From Streptosporangium canum (GTDB lineage: Bacteria > Actinomycetota > Actinomycetes > Streptosporangiales > Streptosporangiaceae): a DNA stretch of 64,000 nucleotides. How positions within the stretch are numbered: the stretch's first letter is position 1; every line of letters starts with the position of its first letter. The translations under genes were made by a program, and so were the position numbers. A model generated the notes under the pieces. It searched no databases. It had not been told where the DNA came from and saw only the letters and a list, made by a program, of their open reading frames with translations. Shown in pieces: positions 48,339-58,048 of this stretch. Location of the stretch: positions 21,128 through 85,127 of the forward strand of contig NZ_FOQY01000036.1 in NCBI RefSeq assembly GCF_900113865.1, in the 5' to 3' direction.

Positions 48339-48886
48339 CGCAGTTCCTCCTGGTCGGCGCGGGTGCCGAAGGCCGCCACGATGCGGCTCTCCAGCCGGGT
48401 CACGTCATCCTGGACGATCTCCTGGACGTCGCCCGTGATGCCGAGCACGTGCAGCACCAGCTCTCTCTCCCTGCCATGCACCTCAAGGACCAGGCTGCCC
48501 GGCAGCGCCGACAGCGCCACCGTGACCAGCACGGCCATGACCTCCGACGACGAGCGCAGCCGTACCTCGACGATGTGGACCGGCGGCAGCGCACCCAGGC
48601 GCAGCGCCCAGAACGCGACGCGGAAGCTGGAGACCACCAGGTCCCACGCGAAGCGGACCAGGAAGACGAGCGCCGCGAACGGATGGACGCGCAGGCCGGT
48701 CTCCACCACCGGCAGGGGCAGCAGCCAGACCACGACCAGCCCGGCCAGCAGGCCGCCGAGCACGTTCGCCACGCTGAGGTCGCCCCAGAGCAGCAGCCAG
48801 ACCACCGTGAGCCAGGCCACCTGCGACAGCGGGACGGGCCTGCCCAGCAGCCGGGGGGCGCGGCTCGGGCCGCTCCGCCCGCTCAC
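48335..48886 (-). CDS. mrpE: Mrp Na+/H+ antiporter subunit E
   Basis: A 183-residue MnhE-type membrane protein: two N-terminal helices (VAWLTVVWLLLWG, VANVLGGLLAGLVVVWLLP), then FAWDLVVSSFRVAFWAL and a cytoplasmic domain with LSALPGSLVLEV, the family signature. The GTG start overlaps the MrpD stop (GTGA). A basic N-terminal extension of about 20 residues precedes the first helix. Confidence 0.9.
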   Translation of the reverse strand: MSGRSGPSRAPRLLGRPVPLSQVAWLTVVWLLLWGDLSVANVLGGLLAGLVVVWLLPLPVVETGLRVHPFAALVFLVRFAWDLVVSSFRVAFWALRLGALPPVHIVEVRLRSSSEVMAVLVTVALSALPGSLVLEVHGRERELVLHVLGITGDVQEIVQDDVTRLESRIVAAFGTRADQEELR

Positions 48887-50472
48887 CGCCCGCCTCCGAG
48901 CACCGCGGAGATGTACGGCTCGCGGGCCAGCAGCTCGCCGGCGGTCCGTTCGGTCAGGGCGGACAGCGGTCCGGCCAGCACGGTGAACGACAGGGCCAGC
49001 ACCACCAGGGCCGTCGTGGAGCCGAGCATCGGGACCGGAATGGTCGAGCTGGTGACGATCGCGCGGCCGGTGATCCCCTCGGTGCCGGTCGCCCGGACGA
49101 CGGGGGTCTCCTCCCCCTCCAGCACGGTCCCCACCTTCTTGATCATGCCCGGGGGCGGTGTCCGCCAGAACGCCTTGTTCCATGTGGTGGCCACGGCGTA
49201 CAGGGTGAGCAGGCTCGTCACCAGGCTCCCCGCCACCAGGGTGATCGCCATGGGACTGCCGTCGGCCACCCCCGCCTGGATCAGCGCCAGCTTGCCGAGG
49301 AAGCCGGACATCGGCGGGATGCCCGCCAGGTTCATCGCGGGGACGAAGAAGAGCACCGCGATCAGGGGCGCCAGCCGCATCAGGCCTCCCAGCCGGTCCA
49401 GCGAGGTCGTGCCGGTACGGCGCTCGATCAGCCCCGTCACCAGGAAGAGACTGGTCTGCACGGTGATGTGGTGGACGACGTAGAACACCGCGCCCGCCAG
49501 GCCCATGACGGAGGAGAGCGCGACCCCGAACACCATGTAGCCGATATGGCTGACCAGGGTGAAGGAGATCATCCGCTTGATGTCGGTCTGGGCCACCGCG
49601 CCGAACACCCCGACCAGCATGGTCAGCAGGGCCGCCCACATCAGCAGGCCGCTCACCGGGCCGCCGGGGAACAGCAGCGCCTCCAGCCGGATGATCGAGT
49701 AGATGCCGACCTTGGTGAGCAGCCCGGCGAAGAGCGCCGTCGCCGGAGCGGGCGCGGTCGGATAGGAGTCGGGCAGCCACGCCGACATCGGGAAGATCGC
49801 GGCCTTGACCACGAAGACCAGCAGCAGCAACAGCTCCAGCAGCAGCTTGACGTGCTCGGGCAGCACGGAGAACCGCTCGGCGAGCTGGGCGGTCGACACG
49901 GTGCCGGTCGCGCCGTAGGCCACCGCGATCCCGACCAGGAACAGCATCGACGACGCCAGCCCTATCACCACGTAGGTGGCGCCCGCCCGGATGCGGGACT
50001 CGGTCCCGCCGAAGGTGAGCAGCACGTAGGACCCGCTGAGCAGCATCTCGAACGCGACGAAGAGGTTGAACAGGTCACCGGCGAGGAAGGCGTCCGACAC
50101 TCCGGCGACCATGATGAGGTAGGCCGGGTGGAAGATCGACAGAGGGGCGGTGCGCTCCTGGTCGGCGTAGGCCTGCGAGATGGAGTAGATCATCACGCAC
50201 AGCGTCACCGCCGAGGAGACCACCAGCATCAGCGTGGCGAGCCGGTCGGCGACCAGGGCGATGCCGATCGGCGCGGCCCAGCCTCCGGCGTAGGCCACCA
50301 GCGGCCCGCCGGTGTCGGCCGCCACCAGCAGGACGGATGAGACCACCAGCACTGTCGTGAGCGTGACCACGCTGATGAGCGACTGGAGCCCGCGCAGCCG
50401 CCCGCCGATGGCCAGCTTGATCCCGGCGGCCAGCAGCGGCAGCACCACCGGCACCGGGATCAGCGCCTCCAC
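48883..50472 (-). CDS. mrpD: Mrp Na+/H+ antiporter subunit D
   Basis: A 529-residue protein homologous to the proton-pumping antiporter-like subunits of complex I. It has about 14 helices, the segment FNLFVAFEMLLSGSYVLL with the key Glu, and Lys in the PLLTKVGIYSIIR region where ion-conducting residues lie. The GTG at 50472 follows a GGGGAGG site and starts directly before the first helix (LIPVPVVLPLLAAGIKL); a longer frame upstream is Gly/Arg-rich and unlikely. About 127 bases separate it from mrpC. The C-terminus has an extra soluble segment before the last helix. Confidence 0.92.
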   Translation of the reverse strand: MEALIPVPVVLPLLAAGIKLAIGGRLRGLQSLISVVTLTTVLVVSSVLLVAADTGGPLVAYAGGWAAPIGIALVADRLATLMLVVSSAVTLCVMIYSISQAYADQERTAPLSIFHPAYLIMVAGVSDAFLAGDLFNLFVAFEMLLSGSYVLLTFGGTESRIRAGATYVVIGLASSMLFLVGIAVAYGATGTVSTAQLAERFSVLPEHVKLLLELLLLLVFVVKAAIFPMSAWLPDSYPTAPAPATALFAGLLTKVGIYSIIRLEALLFPGGPVSGLLMWAALLTMLVGVFGAVAQTDIKRMISFTLVSHIGYMVFGVALSSVMGLAGAVFYVVHHITVQTSLFLVTGLIERRTGTTSLDRLGGLMRLAPLIAVLFFVPAMNLAGIPPMSGFLGKLALIQAGVADGSPMAITLVAGSLVTSLLTLYAVATTWNKAFWRTPPPGMIKKVGTVLEGEETPVVRATGTEGITGRAIVTSSTIPVPMLGSTTALVVLALSFTVLAGPLSALTERTAGELLAREPYISAVLGGGR

Positions 50473-50599
50473 CGGCCCTCCCCGCCCGCACCCGGTACGG
50501 CACGCGCCCCCGGCCCGGCCGGGAACCCCCGAACCTCCGGCACGTCCCGCCACCCCGGCGGCCTGCCGCCCGTCGTGTGCGCGGCCTGTGGCACCGTCA

Positions 50600-51418
50600 T
50601 CAGTCGTCCCCTTCCAGATCCGGATCCTGCGCCCTGGCCTGCCGCTCCCGGTCGGCCCGGATGGCCGCCCGCATCTGCTTGCGCGCCTCGCGCTGGCGGA
50701 CCCGAAACCGCCTGCGGATCTCCCGCTCCCGTTCGTCCTGCTCCCGCTCCCTGCGGGCGAATTCCGCGCGTAGCTTGTCGACCCGTCCCTGCCTGCCCTC
50801 CTTCGACGCCTCCTCGGCGCGCCGGGCCTCGGCGAGCCGCTCCTCGATCTGCTCGCTGGACAGTCCGGCGTCCTTGTGCGCCTGGAGCCAGCGGCCCAGG
50901 TCGACGTTGACGTCCAGGATCTGGCGCTCCAGCTCCTGGGCCTCCCGGTGTTCCCTTTCGCGCCGCGCGGTCTCCAGGCGGGCGAGCTCCTCCCGCTGCT
51001 CCCGGACCAGCCGCCGGTAGGCGTCCTGCTTGGCGAGCACGGCCTGGGTGAGCTCCCCGCGCCGGGCGCGCAGCCGTACCCTGCGGTCCTCGGTGTCGTC
51101 CTGAACCTCGTCGCCGCCGGTGAGCTGCCAGGACCGGTGGACCACGGCGAGCAGGAACGCGGTGACGCCCAGGGTGATCACGATGGAGGTGAGCACCATC
51201 GCCTGCGGCAGCGGGTCGGCCATCCGCTCCGGGTCGGACCTGCCGAGCAGCGGCGGCTCCCCCGCGGGGCCGCCGGCGGTGAGGATCAGCAGGTTCACCC
51301 CGTTGCCGAGCAGGATGACGCCGACCAGCACCCGGATCAGGCTCCGCTCCAGCAGGAGCGTCACCCCGGCCGCCACCAGCGTCCCCGACACCAGCAGGGG
51401 CAGCAGTGAGATCGTCAC
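50600..51418 (-). CDS. mrpC: Mrp antiporter subunit C with a long cytoplasmic coiled-coil extension
   Basis: A 272-residue protein. Residues 1-115 are a normal MnhC/NuoK-like subunit with three helices (LLVSGTLVAAGVTLLLERS, GVILLGNGVNLLILTAGG, AMVLTSIVITLGVTAFLLAV). The remaining ~155 residues are highly charged, rich in Arg, Glu and Gln, and read as a long coiled coil (REQREELARLETARRERE). MrpC proteins usually end after the helices, so this extension doubles the normal length. The GTG start overlaps the MrpA stop (GTGA). Confidence 0.9.
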   Translation of the reverse strand: MTISLLPLLVSGTLVAAGVTLLLERSLIRVLVGVILLGNGVNLLILTAGGPAGEPPLLGRSDPERMADPLPQAMVLTSIVITLGVTAFLLAVVHRSWQLTGGDEVQDDTEDRRVRLRARRGELTQAVLAKQDAYRRLVREQREELARLETARREREHREAQELERQILDVNVDLGRWLQAHKDAGLSSEQIEERLAEARRAEEASKEGRQGRVDKLRAEFARREREQDEREREIRRRFRVRQREARKQMRAAIRADRERQARAQDPDLEGDD

Positions 51419-54204
51419 CGGCCCTCCTCGTCGTCGATCTGCCGGTCCAGCTCCGCGCCCAGGCTGCGCAGGATGTCCTGCACCATGCCGACCACCGTGA
51501 CGTAGACCCCGATGTCGAACAGCAGCACGGTGGACAGGTGGAGCTTGCCGACCAGCGGGATCGTCACGTCCGCGGCGAGCATCTCCAGTGGCGCGCCGGC
51601 GACCAGCAGTCCCCAGAGAGCGGTGACCATGGACAGCAGGAGGCCGAGGCCGATCAGCACCCCGGCGTGGACCGGCACCGCGGCGGCCAGCTCGTAGCGG
51701 CCGCCGGCGAGGTAGCGGACGACCAGCGCGAGCCCGGCCACGATGCCGCCCGCGAACCCGCCCCCCACCGCGCTGTGACCGGTGAACAGCAGGAAGATCG
51801 AGATCAGCACCACCGTGTGGAAGACCAGCCGGGCCACGATCTCCAGCACGACGGCCTGCTCCCCGACGGGCAGGGTCGCCGCGAGCCAGTGCGTCCCCTC
51901 TTTCCGCCGCACCTTCCCCGACGGGCGTTCCAGCGCGTACGTACGGCGGCGCAGGAAGATCAGGCTGGTCACCCCGAGGGTGAGGACGACGAGCACGGAG
52001 CTCTCCCCCATGGTGTCCCACGCCCGGATGTCCACCAGCAGCGCGCTGACGATGTTCGAGGCGCCGGCCTTCTCGGCGGCCCCGGCCATCAGACTGCCGA
52101 CCGGCACCGTCGAGCGCGCGCTCTCCGCCAGCATCCCGGCCCCGACGGCCACGACGCCGCTCACCACTCCGAGGACCAGTCGCACGCCGAAGGGCACTCT
52201 GGGCTGGCCCTCCCTCGGCCCCACCGGGAGCCTGCGGAGCACCAGCACGAACACCACCAGGCTCAGCGTCTCGGCGAGGAACTGGGTCAGCGCCAGGTCC
52301 GGTGAGCCGTGGACCAGGAACAGCAGTGCCACGCCGTACCCGGTGAGCCCCGCCACCAGGGCGAGCACGATGTGCGAGCGCACCCGCGGCGCGATGAGCG
52401 CCGTGGCGATGAGGAGGGCGCCGATGAGGGGCTGCTCGACGCGCTCCCAGCGCACCACGTCCAGCCGGATGTCGCGGGCGGGCCCGTACAGCAGCGAGAA
52501 GCCCCCGATCCCCGCCATGGAGACGAAGGCGATCATGAGGTAGTCGGGGAGCGAGCCGCGCTGGGTGACGCCGGTCAGCTGGAGGGCGAAGCGGTCCAGC
52601 GCCCGGACGACGGCCCAGTAGGCGCGGCCGGAGTCGATCAGGTGCAGAAGCTCCCCGGCACGCGTCACGGCCGCCCTGGCCAGGAAGAGGGCGACGCCCC
52701 CGGCCAGGGCGACGGCCGACAGCAGCAGCGGCACGGGCGCGCCGGTCCACAGCGCGAGGTGGGTGCCGTGGCCGGGCCCGGCGAACGTGCCGGTGTAGCC
52801 CTCCATCGCGTGGCCGTACCGTGCGGAGAAGGGCGCGGCGACCAGTCCGAGTACGGCGAGCAGCGCGGACGGCAGGAACGTCGCGGCGGCGGCGCGGTGC
52901 GCGGGGACCGGTTCCAGGCCGGGCCGGTCGCCGAAGGCTCCCCACAGGAACCGCAGGCTGTAGGCGACGGTGAGCACCGACCCGGCGACCACCCCGGCCA
53001 GCGTCACGGTGTCGGCGAGGCGCCCGGTGAGCAGCGACTCGAACGCGGCCTCCTTGCCGACGAACCCCAGGAACGGCGGGATGCCCGCCATCGAGGCCGC
53101 GGCGGCCACCGCGGTGGCGCAGAGCCAGGGTGCCGAACGGCGCAGACCGCTCAGCTCGCGCAGGTCGCGGGTGCCGGTGGCGTGGTCGATGATGCCGACG
53201 ACCAGGAACAGCGACGCCTTGAACAGCGCGTGGGCGAGCAGCATGGCGACGCCCGCGATCGCGGTGTCCCCGGTGGCCGCGCCGAACAGCACGGTCAGGA
53301 AGCCGAGCTGGCTCACCGTGCCGTAGGCCAGCAGCCTCTTGAGGTCGTACTCGCGCAGTGCCCGCCAGCCGCCCAGCACCATGGTGAGCAGTCCGAGCGG
53401 TACGACGATCACCTGCCAGACGGGCAGCCCGCCGAAGGCGGGGCCGAGCCTGGCGATCAGATAGATTCCCGCCTTCACCATGGCCGCCGCGTGCAGGTAG
53501 GCCGATACCGGGGTCGGCGCGGCCATCGCGGCGGGCAGCCACATGCTGAACGGGAAGATCGCCGACTTCGACAGCGCGCCGACCAGGATCAGCGCCGTCG
53601 CCACCGAGATCGCGCCACCGGCCGGCGGGTCCGCGACGATCCGCGAGATCTCGTAGGTGCCCGCCGCCTCGCCGAGCACGACCATGCCGGCCAGCATGGT
53701 CAGCCCGCCGAACGTGGTGACGGTCAGCGCCTGCATCGCCGCCCTGCGGCTGGCCCTGCTCGCGGGGTCGTGGCCGATCAGCAGGTAGGAGAAGACCGTG
53801 GTCAGCTCCCAGAAGACGTACAGCAGGACCAGGTTGTCGGCGACCACCAATCCGAGCATCGCCCCGGCGAAGGCCACCAGCTCCCCGCCGAACCGGCCGA
53901 GGCCCTCCTCCCCCGCGTCGAAGTAGCGGGAGCAGTACAGCAGGACCAGCGCGCCCACGCCGGTGACCAGGAAGGTCATCAGGAGGGCCAGCGGGTCGAC
54001 GCGGAAGGACAGCCCGAGCCCCAGCGCGGGGGCCCAGTCGTGGCGCGACTCGACGGGAACGCCGCGCACCGCCACCCACAGCGCGTAGCCCAGCCCGCAC
54101 GCGGGAGGCAGGGCGAGCACGGCGAAGGCGTCGCGGCCGAGACGGCGCACCAGCGCCGGGGCGCACACCGCCGCGACGGCGTGCAGGATCAGCAGCGGCT
54201 CCAT
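51415..54204 (-). CDS. mrpA: Mrp Na+/H+ antiporter subunit A with fused subunit-B domain
   Basis: A 929-residue membrane protein. The N-terminal ~500 residues are the antiporter-like domain (ELTTVFSYLLIGHDPASR, LYLHAAAMVKAGIYLIARLGP); then the MrpA-specific C-terminal region, and finally an MnhB domain at about 790-929 (FHTVVLISIFLLFTGHSAVGGGFAGG). This A-B fusion explains why no separate mrpB gene is present. ATG 54204 has a GGGGGG site and begins just before the first helix. It is the first gene of the operon A, C, D, E, F, G. The complex supports Na+ and pH homeostasis at the cell membrane. Confidence 0.93.
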   Translation of the reverse strand: MEPLLILHAVAAVCAPALVRRLGRDAFAVLALPPACGLGYALWVAVRGVPVESRHDWAPALGLGLSFRVDPLALLMTFLVTGVGALVLLYCSRYFDAGEEGLGRFGGELVAFAGAMLGLVVADNLVLLYVFWELTTVFSYLLIGHDPASRASRRAAMQALTVTTFGGLTMLAGMVVLGEAAGTYEISRIVADPPAGGAISVATALILVGALSKSAIFPFSMWLPAAMAAPTPVSAYLHAAAMVKAGIYLIARLGPAFGGLPVWQVIVVPLGLLTMVLGGWRALREYDLKRLLAYGTVSQLGFLTVLFGAATGDTAIAGVAMLLAHALFKASLFLVVGIIDHATGTRDLRELSGLRRSAPWLCATAVAAAASMAGIPPFLGFVGKEAAFESLLTGRLADTVTLAGVVAGSVLTVAYSLRFLWGAFGDRPGLEPVPAHRAAAATFLPSALLAVLGLVAAPFSARYGHAMEGYTGTFAGPGHGTHLALWTGAPVPLLLSAVALAGGVALFLARAAVTRAGELLHLIDSGRAYWAVVRALDRFALQLTGVTQRGSLPDYLMIAFVSMAGIGGFSLLYGPARDIRLDVVRWERVEQPLIGALLIATALIAPRVRSHIVLALVAGLTGYGVALLFLVHGSPDLALTQFLAETLSLVVFVLVLRRLPVGPREGQPRVPFGVRLVLGVVSGVVAVGAGMLAESARSTVPVGSLMAGAAEKAGASNIVSALLVDIRAWDTMGESSVLVVLTLGVTSLIFLRRRTYALERPSGKVRRKEGTHWLAATLPVGEQAVVLEIVARLVFHTVVLISIFLLFTGHSAVGGGFAGGIVAGLALVVRYLAGGRYELAAAVPVHAGVLIGLGLLLSMVTALWGLLVAGAPLEMLAADVTIPLVGKLHLSTVLLFDIGVYVTVVGMVQDILRSLGAELDRQIDDEEGR

Positions 54205-54320
54205 GTCCCCCCGGGCAACCGTCGTGGCCGACGTACCCAAACTGCCAGGAGCCGCCCGTTTCGCCGCCTTAGCGCACAGCCGCTTGACCCGAACCGCGCC
54301 GGTTCTTCACCGGCGCGTGA

Positions 54321-55028
54321 TCAGCTCTTTCTGCCGGTACGGCCGAGCAGCCAGCCGATCACGGCACTGCCGAGCGCGATGCCCGCGCCCATGCCGAAGG
54401 CGGTGAGGACCGGCCACACGGGAGCGCCCGCCCGGGGCTGCGCGGCGGGGCGTTCGAAGACCTGCGGGGGCACGGCCGGGTCGGCGGTCCCGGCCGGGGA
54501 CGTCACGGCGGGGACCGCCGCCGCGGAGGTCACGGCGGGGACGGCGGCCGGCGCGGAAGCCGGGGCGGCGGCCGGAGCGGCGGGGACCGGGGCGGCGGAG
54601 AGGTGGCTCTCGACGGCGGAGAAGAACTCCCCCGCCGTCTTCTTGGCGACCGAGCTGAGCATGCGCTGGCCGACACCGCCGATCATGCCGCCGATCACGG
54701 CTTCGGCGTCGTAGTCGATCCGGGTGCCGCCCTCGACCTCGCTGAGGCGGACCTCCACGGTGGCGTCCACGGTGCCGGGCGCCCCCTGGCCCCGGGCCCT
54801 GAGCACGAAGCGCTGCGGCGCGTCGGGCTCGGACAGCGCGACCTCCCCCTGGTAGACGCCCTTGATGGAGGCCACCCCGGCGGTGACCGTCATCCGGTAG
54901 GTGTCGGGTCCCGTCTCCTCCAGACGCTCGCAGCCCGGGATCGTCCGCACGAGCACGGCCGGATTCTGGAGCGCGGACCACACGCGGTCTCTGTCGATGC
55001 CGAGCACGGCACTGCCTGCGAGCTTCAC
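54321..55028 (-). CDS. CoxG/SRPBCC-domain protein with C-terminal membrane anchor
   Basis: A 235-residue protein. Residues 1-145 are a CoxG-type SRPBCC domain (VWSALQNPAVLVRTIPGCERLEE, GGMIGGVGQRMLSSVAKKTAGEFF). Next comes a ~55-residue Ala/Pro/Val repeat linker and a final membrane helix (VWPVLTAFGMGAGIALGSAVIGWLLG) with a basic end. CoxG helps recruit CO dehydrogenase to the membrane; no cox genes are in the window, so the partner is unknown. GTG 55028 is preferred as it starts at the conserved strand. Confidence 0.87.
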   Translation of the reverse strand: MKLAGSAVLGIDRDRVWSALQNPAVLVRTIPGCERLEETGPDTYRMTVTAGVASIKGVYQGEVALSEPDAPQRFVLRARGQGAPGTVDATVEVRLSEVEGGTRIDYDAEAVIGGMIGGVGQRMLSSVAKKTAGEFFSAVESHLSAAPVPAAPAAAPASAPAAVPAVTSAAAVPAVTSPAGTADPAVPPQVFERPAAQPRAGAPVWPVLTAFGMGAGIALGSAVIGWLLGRTGRKS

Positions 55029-55244
55029 AGCAGCACCATAGGCAATCGCCCGCCGTACTGATAACAGCAACATGTGCCCGTCGGCGGGGCGCGTGATTGT
55101 CACAGACCTCGCGTGGGGGCGTCCCGCCGGAGCCGGGCGGCCCGGAAGGCCACCCGGCGCCCGAGCGGCCGCGGGATCCGGCGGCCAGGTGTATCCGACC
55201 TGACGACTCCCCGACCGGATTCGGCTCTCCTGTGGCCGGTACGG

Positions 55245-56324
55245 CTAGGCGGCCGCGGAATCGCGGGCCCGCAGCGGCGCCCCCGCCTCGTGCAGGTGCC
55301 GCAGCGCCTGCGCGTAGGAGCTGAGAAGCCCGCTCTCGAGATAGGGGATGCCCAGTTCCTCGCAGTACTCCCGCACGATCGGCTGGGCACGGCGCAGGTT
55401 CGGCATCGGCATGCTCGGAAAGAGGTGGTGCTCGATCTGGTAGTTGAGCCCGCCCAGCACCGTGTCCGTCATCCGCCCGCCGCGCACGTTACGCGAGGTC
55501 AGCACCTGACGGCGGAGGAAGTCGAGCCGGTCGTCACCCCTCAGCATCGGCATCCCCTTGTGGTTGGGCGCGAACGTGCAGCCCAGGTAGACGCCGAAGA
55601 TCGCCTGGTGCAGGAGGAGGAACGCCACGGCCTTGCCCGGCGACAGCACCGCGAACAGCACGGCGAGGTAGGCGGCCACGTGCACGACCAGCAGCGCCGC
55701 CTCCCGCCCGCGGTGCCGCAGCGACGGGCGCCGCAGGGCCCGGAAACTGGACACGTGCAGGTTGAAGCCTTCCAGCGTGAGCAGCGGGAAGAACAGGAAT
55801 GCCTGCCTGCGGCCCAGGAATCTGGACAGCCCCCGGCTGGCGACGGCCTGTTCGGGCGACCAGATCAGCACATCGGGAGAGACGTCGGGGTCGTGGTCCT
55901 CGTGGTTGGGGTTGGCGTGGTGGCGGGTGTGCTTGTCCATCCACCAGCCGTAGCTCATGCCGATGCCGAGGTTCCCGGCCACCAGGCCGGCGATCTCGCT
56001 GGAGCGCCGGGAGCGGAAGACCTGCCGGTGGGCCAGGTCGTGGGCGACCAGCGCGACCTGGGCGAAGACCAGCGCGAGGAAGGCCGCGACCAGCAACTGG
56101 TACCAGGAGTCGCCCACCGCGAAGAAGGCGGCCCAGCCGCCGGCGAAGGCGGCGGTGACGAGCCCGAGCCGCAGGGCGTAGTAGCCGGGACGCCGGTCCA
56201 GCAGTCCCGCCCCCACGATCCGGCGTGACAGGCGGGCGAAGTCGCTGCCCCGCGCCCCGTCGTCCTGCGCACCTGCTGTGCCGGCGGCGCGGTCCGCGGC
56301 GTCGATCGCGATTGAGTTGGTCAC
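55245..56324 (-). CDS. Membrane fatty-acid desaturase
   Basis: A 359-residue diiron membrane desaturase. The three His boxes are present: HDLAHR, HTRHHANPN and NYQIEHHLFP, with membrane helices between them. The QxxHH third box is typical of front-end or acyl-lipid desaturases and their actinobacterial relatives. No cytochrome b5 domain is fused, so a ferredoxin partner is needed. It would modify membrane fluidity. The gene is single, with an AT-rich upstream region near 56340-56400. Confidence 0.93.
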   Translation of the reverse strand: MTNSIAIDAADRAAGTAGAQDDGARGSDFARLSRRIVGAGLLDRRPGYYALRLGLVTAAFAGGWAAFFAVGDSWYQLLVAAFLALVFAQVALVAHDLAHRQVFRSRRSSEIAGLVAGNLGIGMSYGWWMDKHTRHHANPNHEDHDPDVSPDVLIWSPEQAVASRGLSRFLGRRQAFLFFPLLTLEGFNLHVSSFRALRRPSLRHRGREAALLVVHVAAYLAVLFAVLSPGKAVAFLLLHQAIFGVYLGCTFAPNHKGMPMLRGDDRLDFLRRQVLTSRNVRGGRMTDTVLGGLNYQIEHHLFPSMPMPNLRRAQPIVREYCEELGIPYLESGLLSSYAQALRHLHEAGAPLRARDSAAA

Positions 56325-56596
56325 GGTTCTCCTCGGGGGCCGGAACGCTAAATGTGATCAATCAGCCATTGGTGCAATAAATCAGCATGAAGAGGCTGAA
56401 GAAGCGACTGTCTCAGGATTTCGTGACCGCCGTATTAACGAACCCCCGCGCCCACCCCGGCTGGTGGTAGTGCTGGCCCTACCATGACGGCCGTCGGAGC
56501 CGGCGGAACGCCCTGTCGCCGGAAAGGCGGAGAGACGCCTGCGGCGGCCGGCTCGCGGGTCAGTTGGAGCTCCGACTGCTGGCAGGATGGTGGCCC

Positions 56597-57457
56597 ATGG
56601 CAGCGGGGAAATCATGGGCGACCAGATCGGCGGCCGCGTTCATGGCCCTGGCGGCGAGCGCGGGCTGCGCCGGCGGCACCACCGGCGACAGCGGCCCGCA
56701 GGCCGGCTCCGGCCGTACCTCCCCGGCCGCCAGTGCCCCGTCGGCCAGGCCGCCCGGGCCCGCGGGGGCGCTGCCCCGGCCGGGCGAGGTGGGGCGGATC
56801 CCCGTGCCCTCCGACGGGCTGCCACCGGTGATCAGTTCCATTCCCACGGAGCGAAAAGTGGTCTTCCTGACCATCGACGACGGCTGGGAGCAGGATCCGG
56901 GCTTCCTCGCACAGGTCAGGGACCGGCGGATCTCCATCGCGGCCTTCGTCACCCGCGACGCCGTGGAGGCCAGGGGCGCGACCGACCCGACCGCCCAGGG
57001 CGGCAGGTTCCTCGGCGCGGGCAAGTGGGGTTACATCCGCGACCTGCGCGGGGCGGGGGCGACGATCGAGAACCACACGCTGACCCATCCGAACCTGCCG
57101 GCGCTCGGCTACGAGCGGCAGAAGGCCGAGATCTGCGGCACCTCCAAACTGATCCGCAGGCACACGGGCAGCGCGCCCACCCTGTTCCGCCCGCCGTTCG
57201 GCAACCACAACACCCTGACCCGCAAGGCCGCCAAGGCCTGCGGCATCGACGCCCTCCTGCTCTGGACCGCGACCGTGCAGCCCGGCGGGAAGATCGCCTA
57301 TCAGGTGCCCGACAAGAAGCTCCGCCCGGGCGACGTGCTGCTGCTGCACTTCCGCCCGGGCCTGTCGCGTGACTTCCGGATCCTGGTCAACAAGATCAAG
57401 CGCCGGGGTTTCGAGATCGGCAACCTGGACGCCTACCTGAAGGCCGCGACCCGGTAG
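56597..57457 (+). CDS. Secreted polysaccharide deacetylase (NodB/CE4 family)
   Basis: A 286-residue protein with an N-terminal export signal (SAAAFMALAASAGC), possibly a lipoprotein as Cys follows it, though the lipobox is imperfect. After a Pro/Gly-rich linker, the NodB domain has TIDDGWEQ (motif 1), HTLTHPNL (motif 2) and RPPFGNHN (motif 3), so the metal and catalytic residues are in place. It should remove acetyl groups from a cell-wall glycan or chitin-like polymer. ATG 56597 has an AGGATGG site; an upstream ATG at 56564 is less likely. Confidence 0.9.
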   Translation: MAAGKSWATRSAAAFMALAASAGCAGGTTGDSGPQAGSGRTSPAASAPSARPPGPAGALPRPGEVGRIPVPSDGLPPVISSIPTERKVVFLTIDDGWEQDPGFLAQVRDRRISIAAFVTRDAVEARGATDPTAQGGRFLGAGKWGYIRDLRGAGATIENHTLTHPNLPALGYERQKAEICGTSKLIRRHTGSAPTLFRPPFGNHNTLTRKAAKACGIDALLLWTATVQPGGKIAYQVPDKKLRPGDVLLLHFRPGLSRDFRILVNKIKRRGFEIGNLDAYLKAATR

Positions 57458-57467
57458 CCCGCGCGGA

Positions 57468-57502
57468 GACGGCCCGCCTCCCATGGGGGAAGGCGGGCCG
57501 TC
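57468..57502. terminator. Strong hairpin terminator between convergent genes
   Basis: GACGGCCCGCCT and AGGCGGGCCGTC form a perfect 12-bp stem with an 11-base loop. It lies between the ends of the deacetylase (plus) and the small secreted protein gene (minus), so it can serve both. No T-run follows, as is common in high-GC actinomycetes. Confidence 0.85.
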
Positions 57503-57520
57503 CGGGAACGTGCCGTCCGC

Positions 57521-58048
57521 TTACTCGCTCTCGGTGGTGTAGAGGTACTCCCAGCCGCCGCACCTGGTCGGGTAGGAGCCGCGCAGGTCGATCTGGCACA
57601 CCTTGACGCGGATGCTCCGCACGTCCTCCTCGGCGAAGTGGAACTGCTTGGCGCCGCCCGCCCCGCAGTATCTGTAGGCCTTGCTCCCGGACCAGCCGTC
57701 GTCGCCGAAGCGGTTCACCTGGAACTTCACGTAGCCGCACTTGCCGCCCTGGCGATAGGTGCGGTGGTCGAGGTCGTAGAGCTTGCCCCTGACGTGCACC
57801 TCGTTGGACCTCTGGTGCCGGTCCCACTCGACGCCGATCCAGCCGGTGGCCTTGGCCCGGTGGTTGGCGGAGAGGTAAGGGCCCCAGTAGTCGTCGTAGT
57901 CGTAGCCCGACGTGCCGGCCGTGACCGCCGTGGCCGCCGTGGCCGCCGTGGTGGCCTGCGTCGCGGCGTTCGCGGTGGCCGGCAGCGCGAGCGCGAGCGC
58001 GCCGGCGGTGACGGCCGTGGCCAGCAGAGCAGTGGTCAGTCGCTTCAT
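57521..58048 (-). CDS. Small secreted protein of unknown function
   Basis: A 175-residue protein with a clear Sec signal (RLTTALLATAVTAGALALALPATANA) followed by an Ala/Thr linker and a basic, Tyr-rich domain with four Cys (GKCGYVKF, AYRYCGAG, VKVCQIDL, PTRCGGWE) that could form two disulphides. The signal region has good GGAGAGA spacing at the ATG. I do not recognise the domain; it looks like the small extracellular beta-sandwich proteins common in actinomycetes. Confidence 0.82.
   Translation of the reverse strand: MKRLTTALLATAVTAGALALALPATANAATQATTAATAATAVTAGTSGYDYDDYWGPYLSANHRAKATGWIGVEWDRHQRSNEVHVRGKLYDLDHRTYRQGGKCGYVKFQVNRFGDDGWSGSKAYRYCGAGGAKQFHFAEEDVRSIRVKVCQIDLRGSYPTRCGGWEYLYTTESE

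Noticed and set aside
52309..54714. A plus-strand reading frame of 801 codons opposite mrpA
   Set aside because: It is antisense to mrpA, composed of Gln/Gly/Arg/His-rich sequence without any motif, and is a shadow frame.
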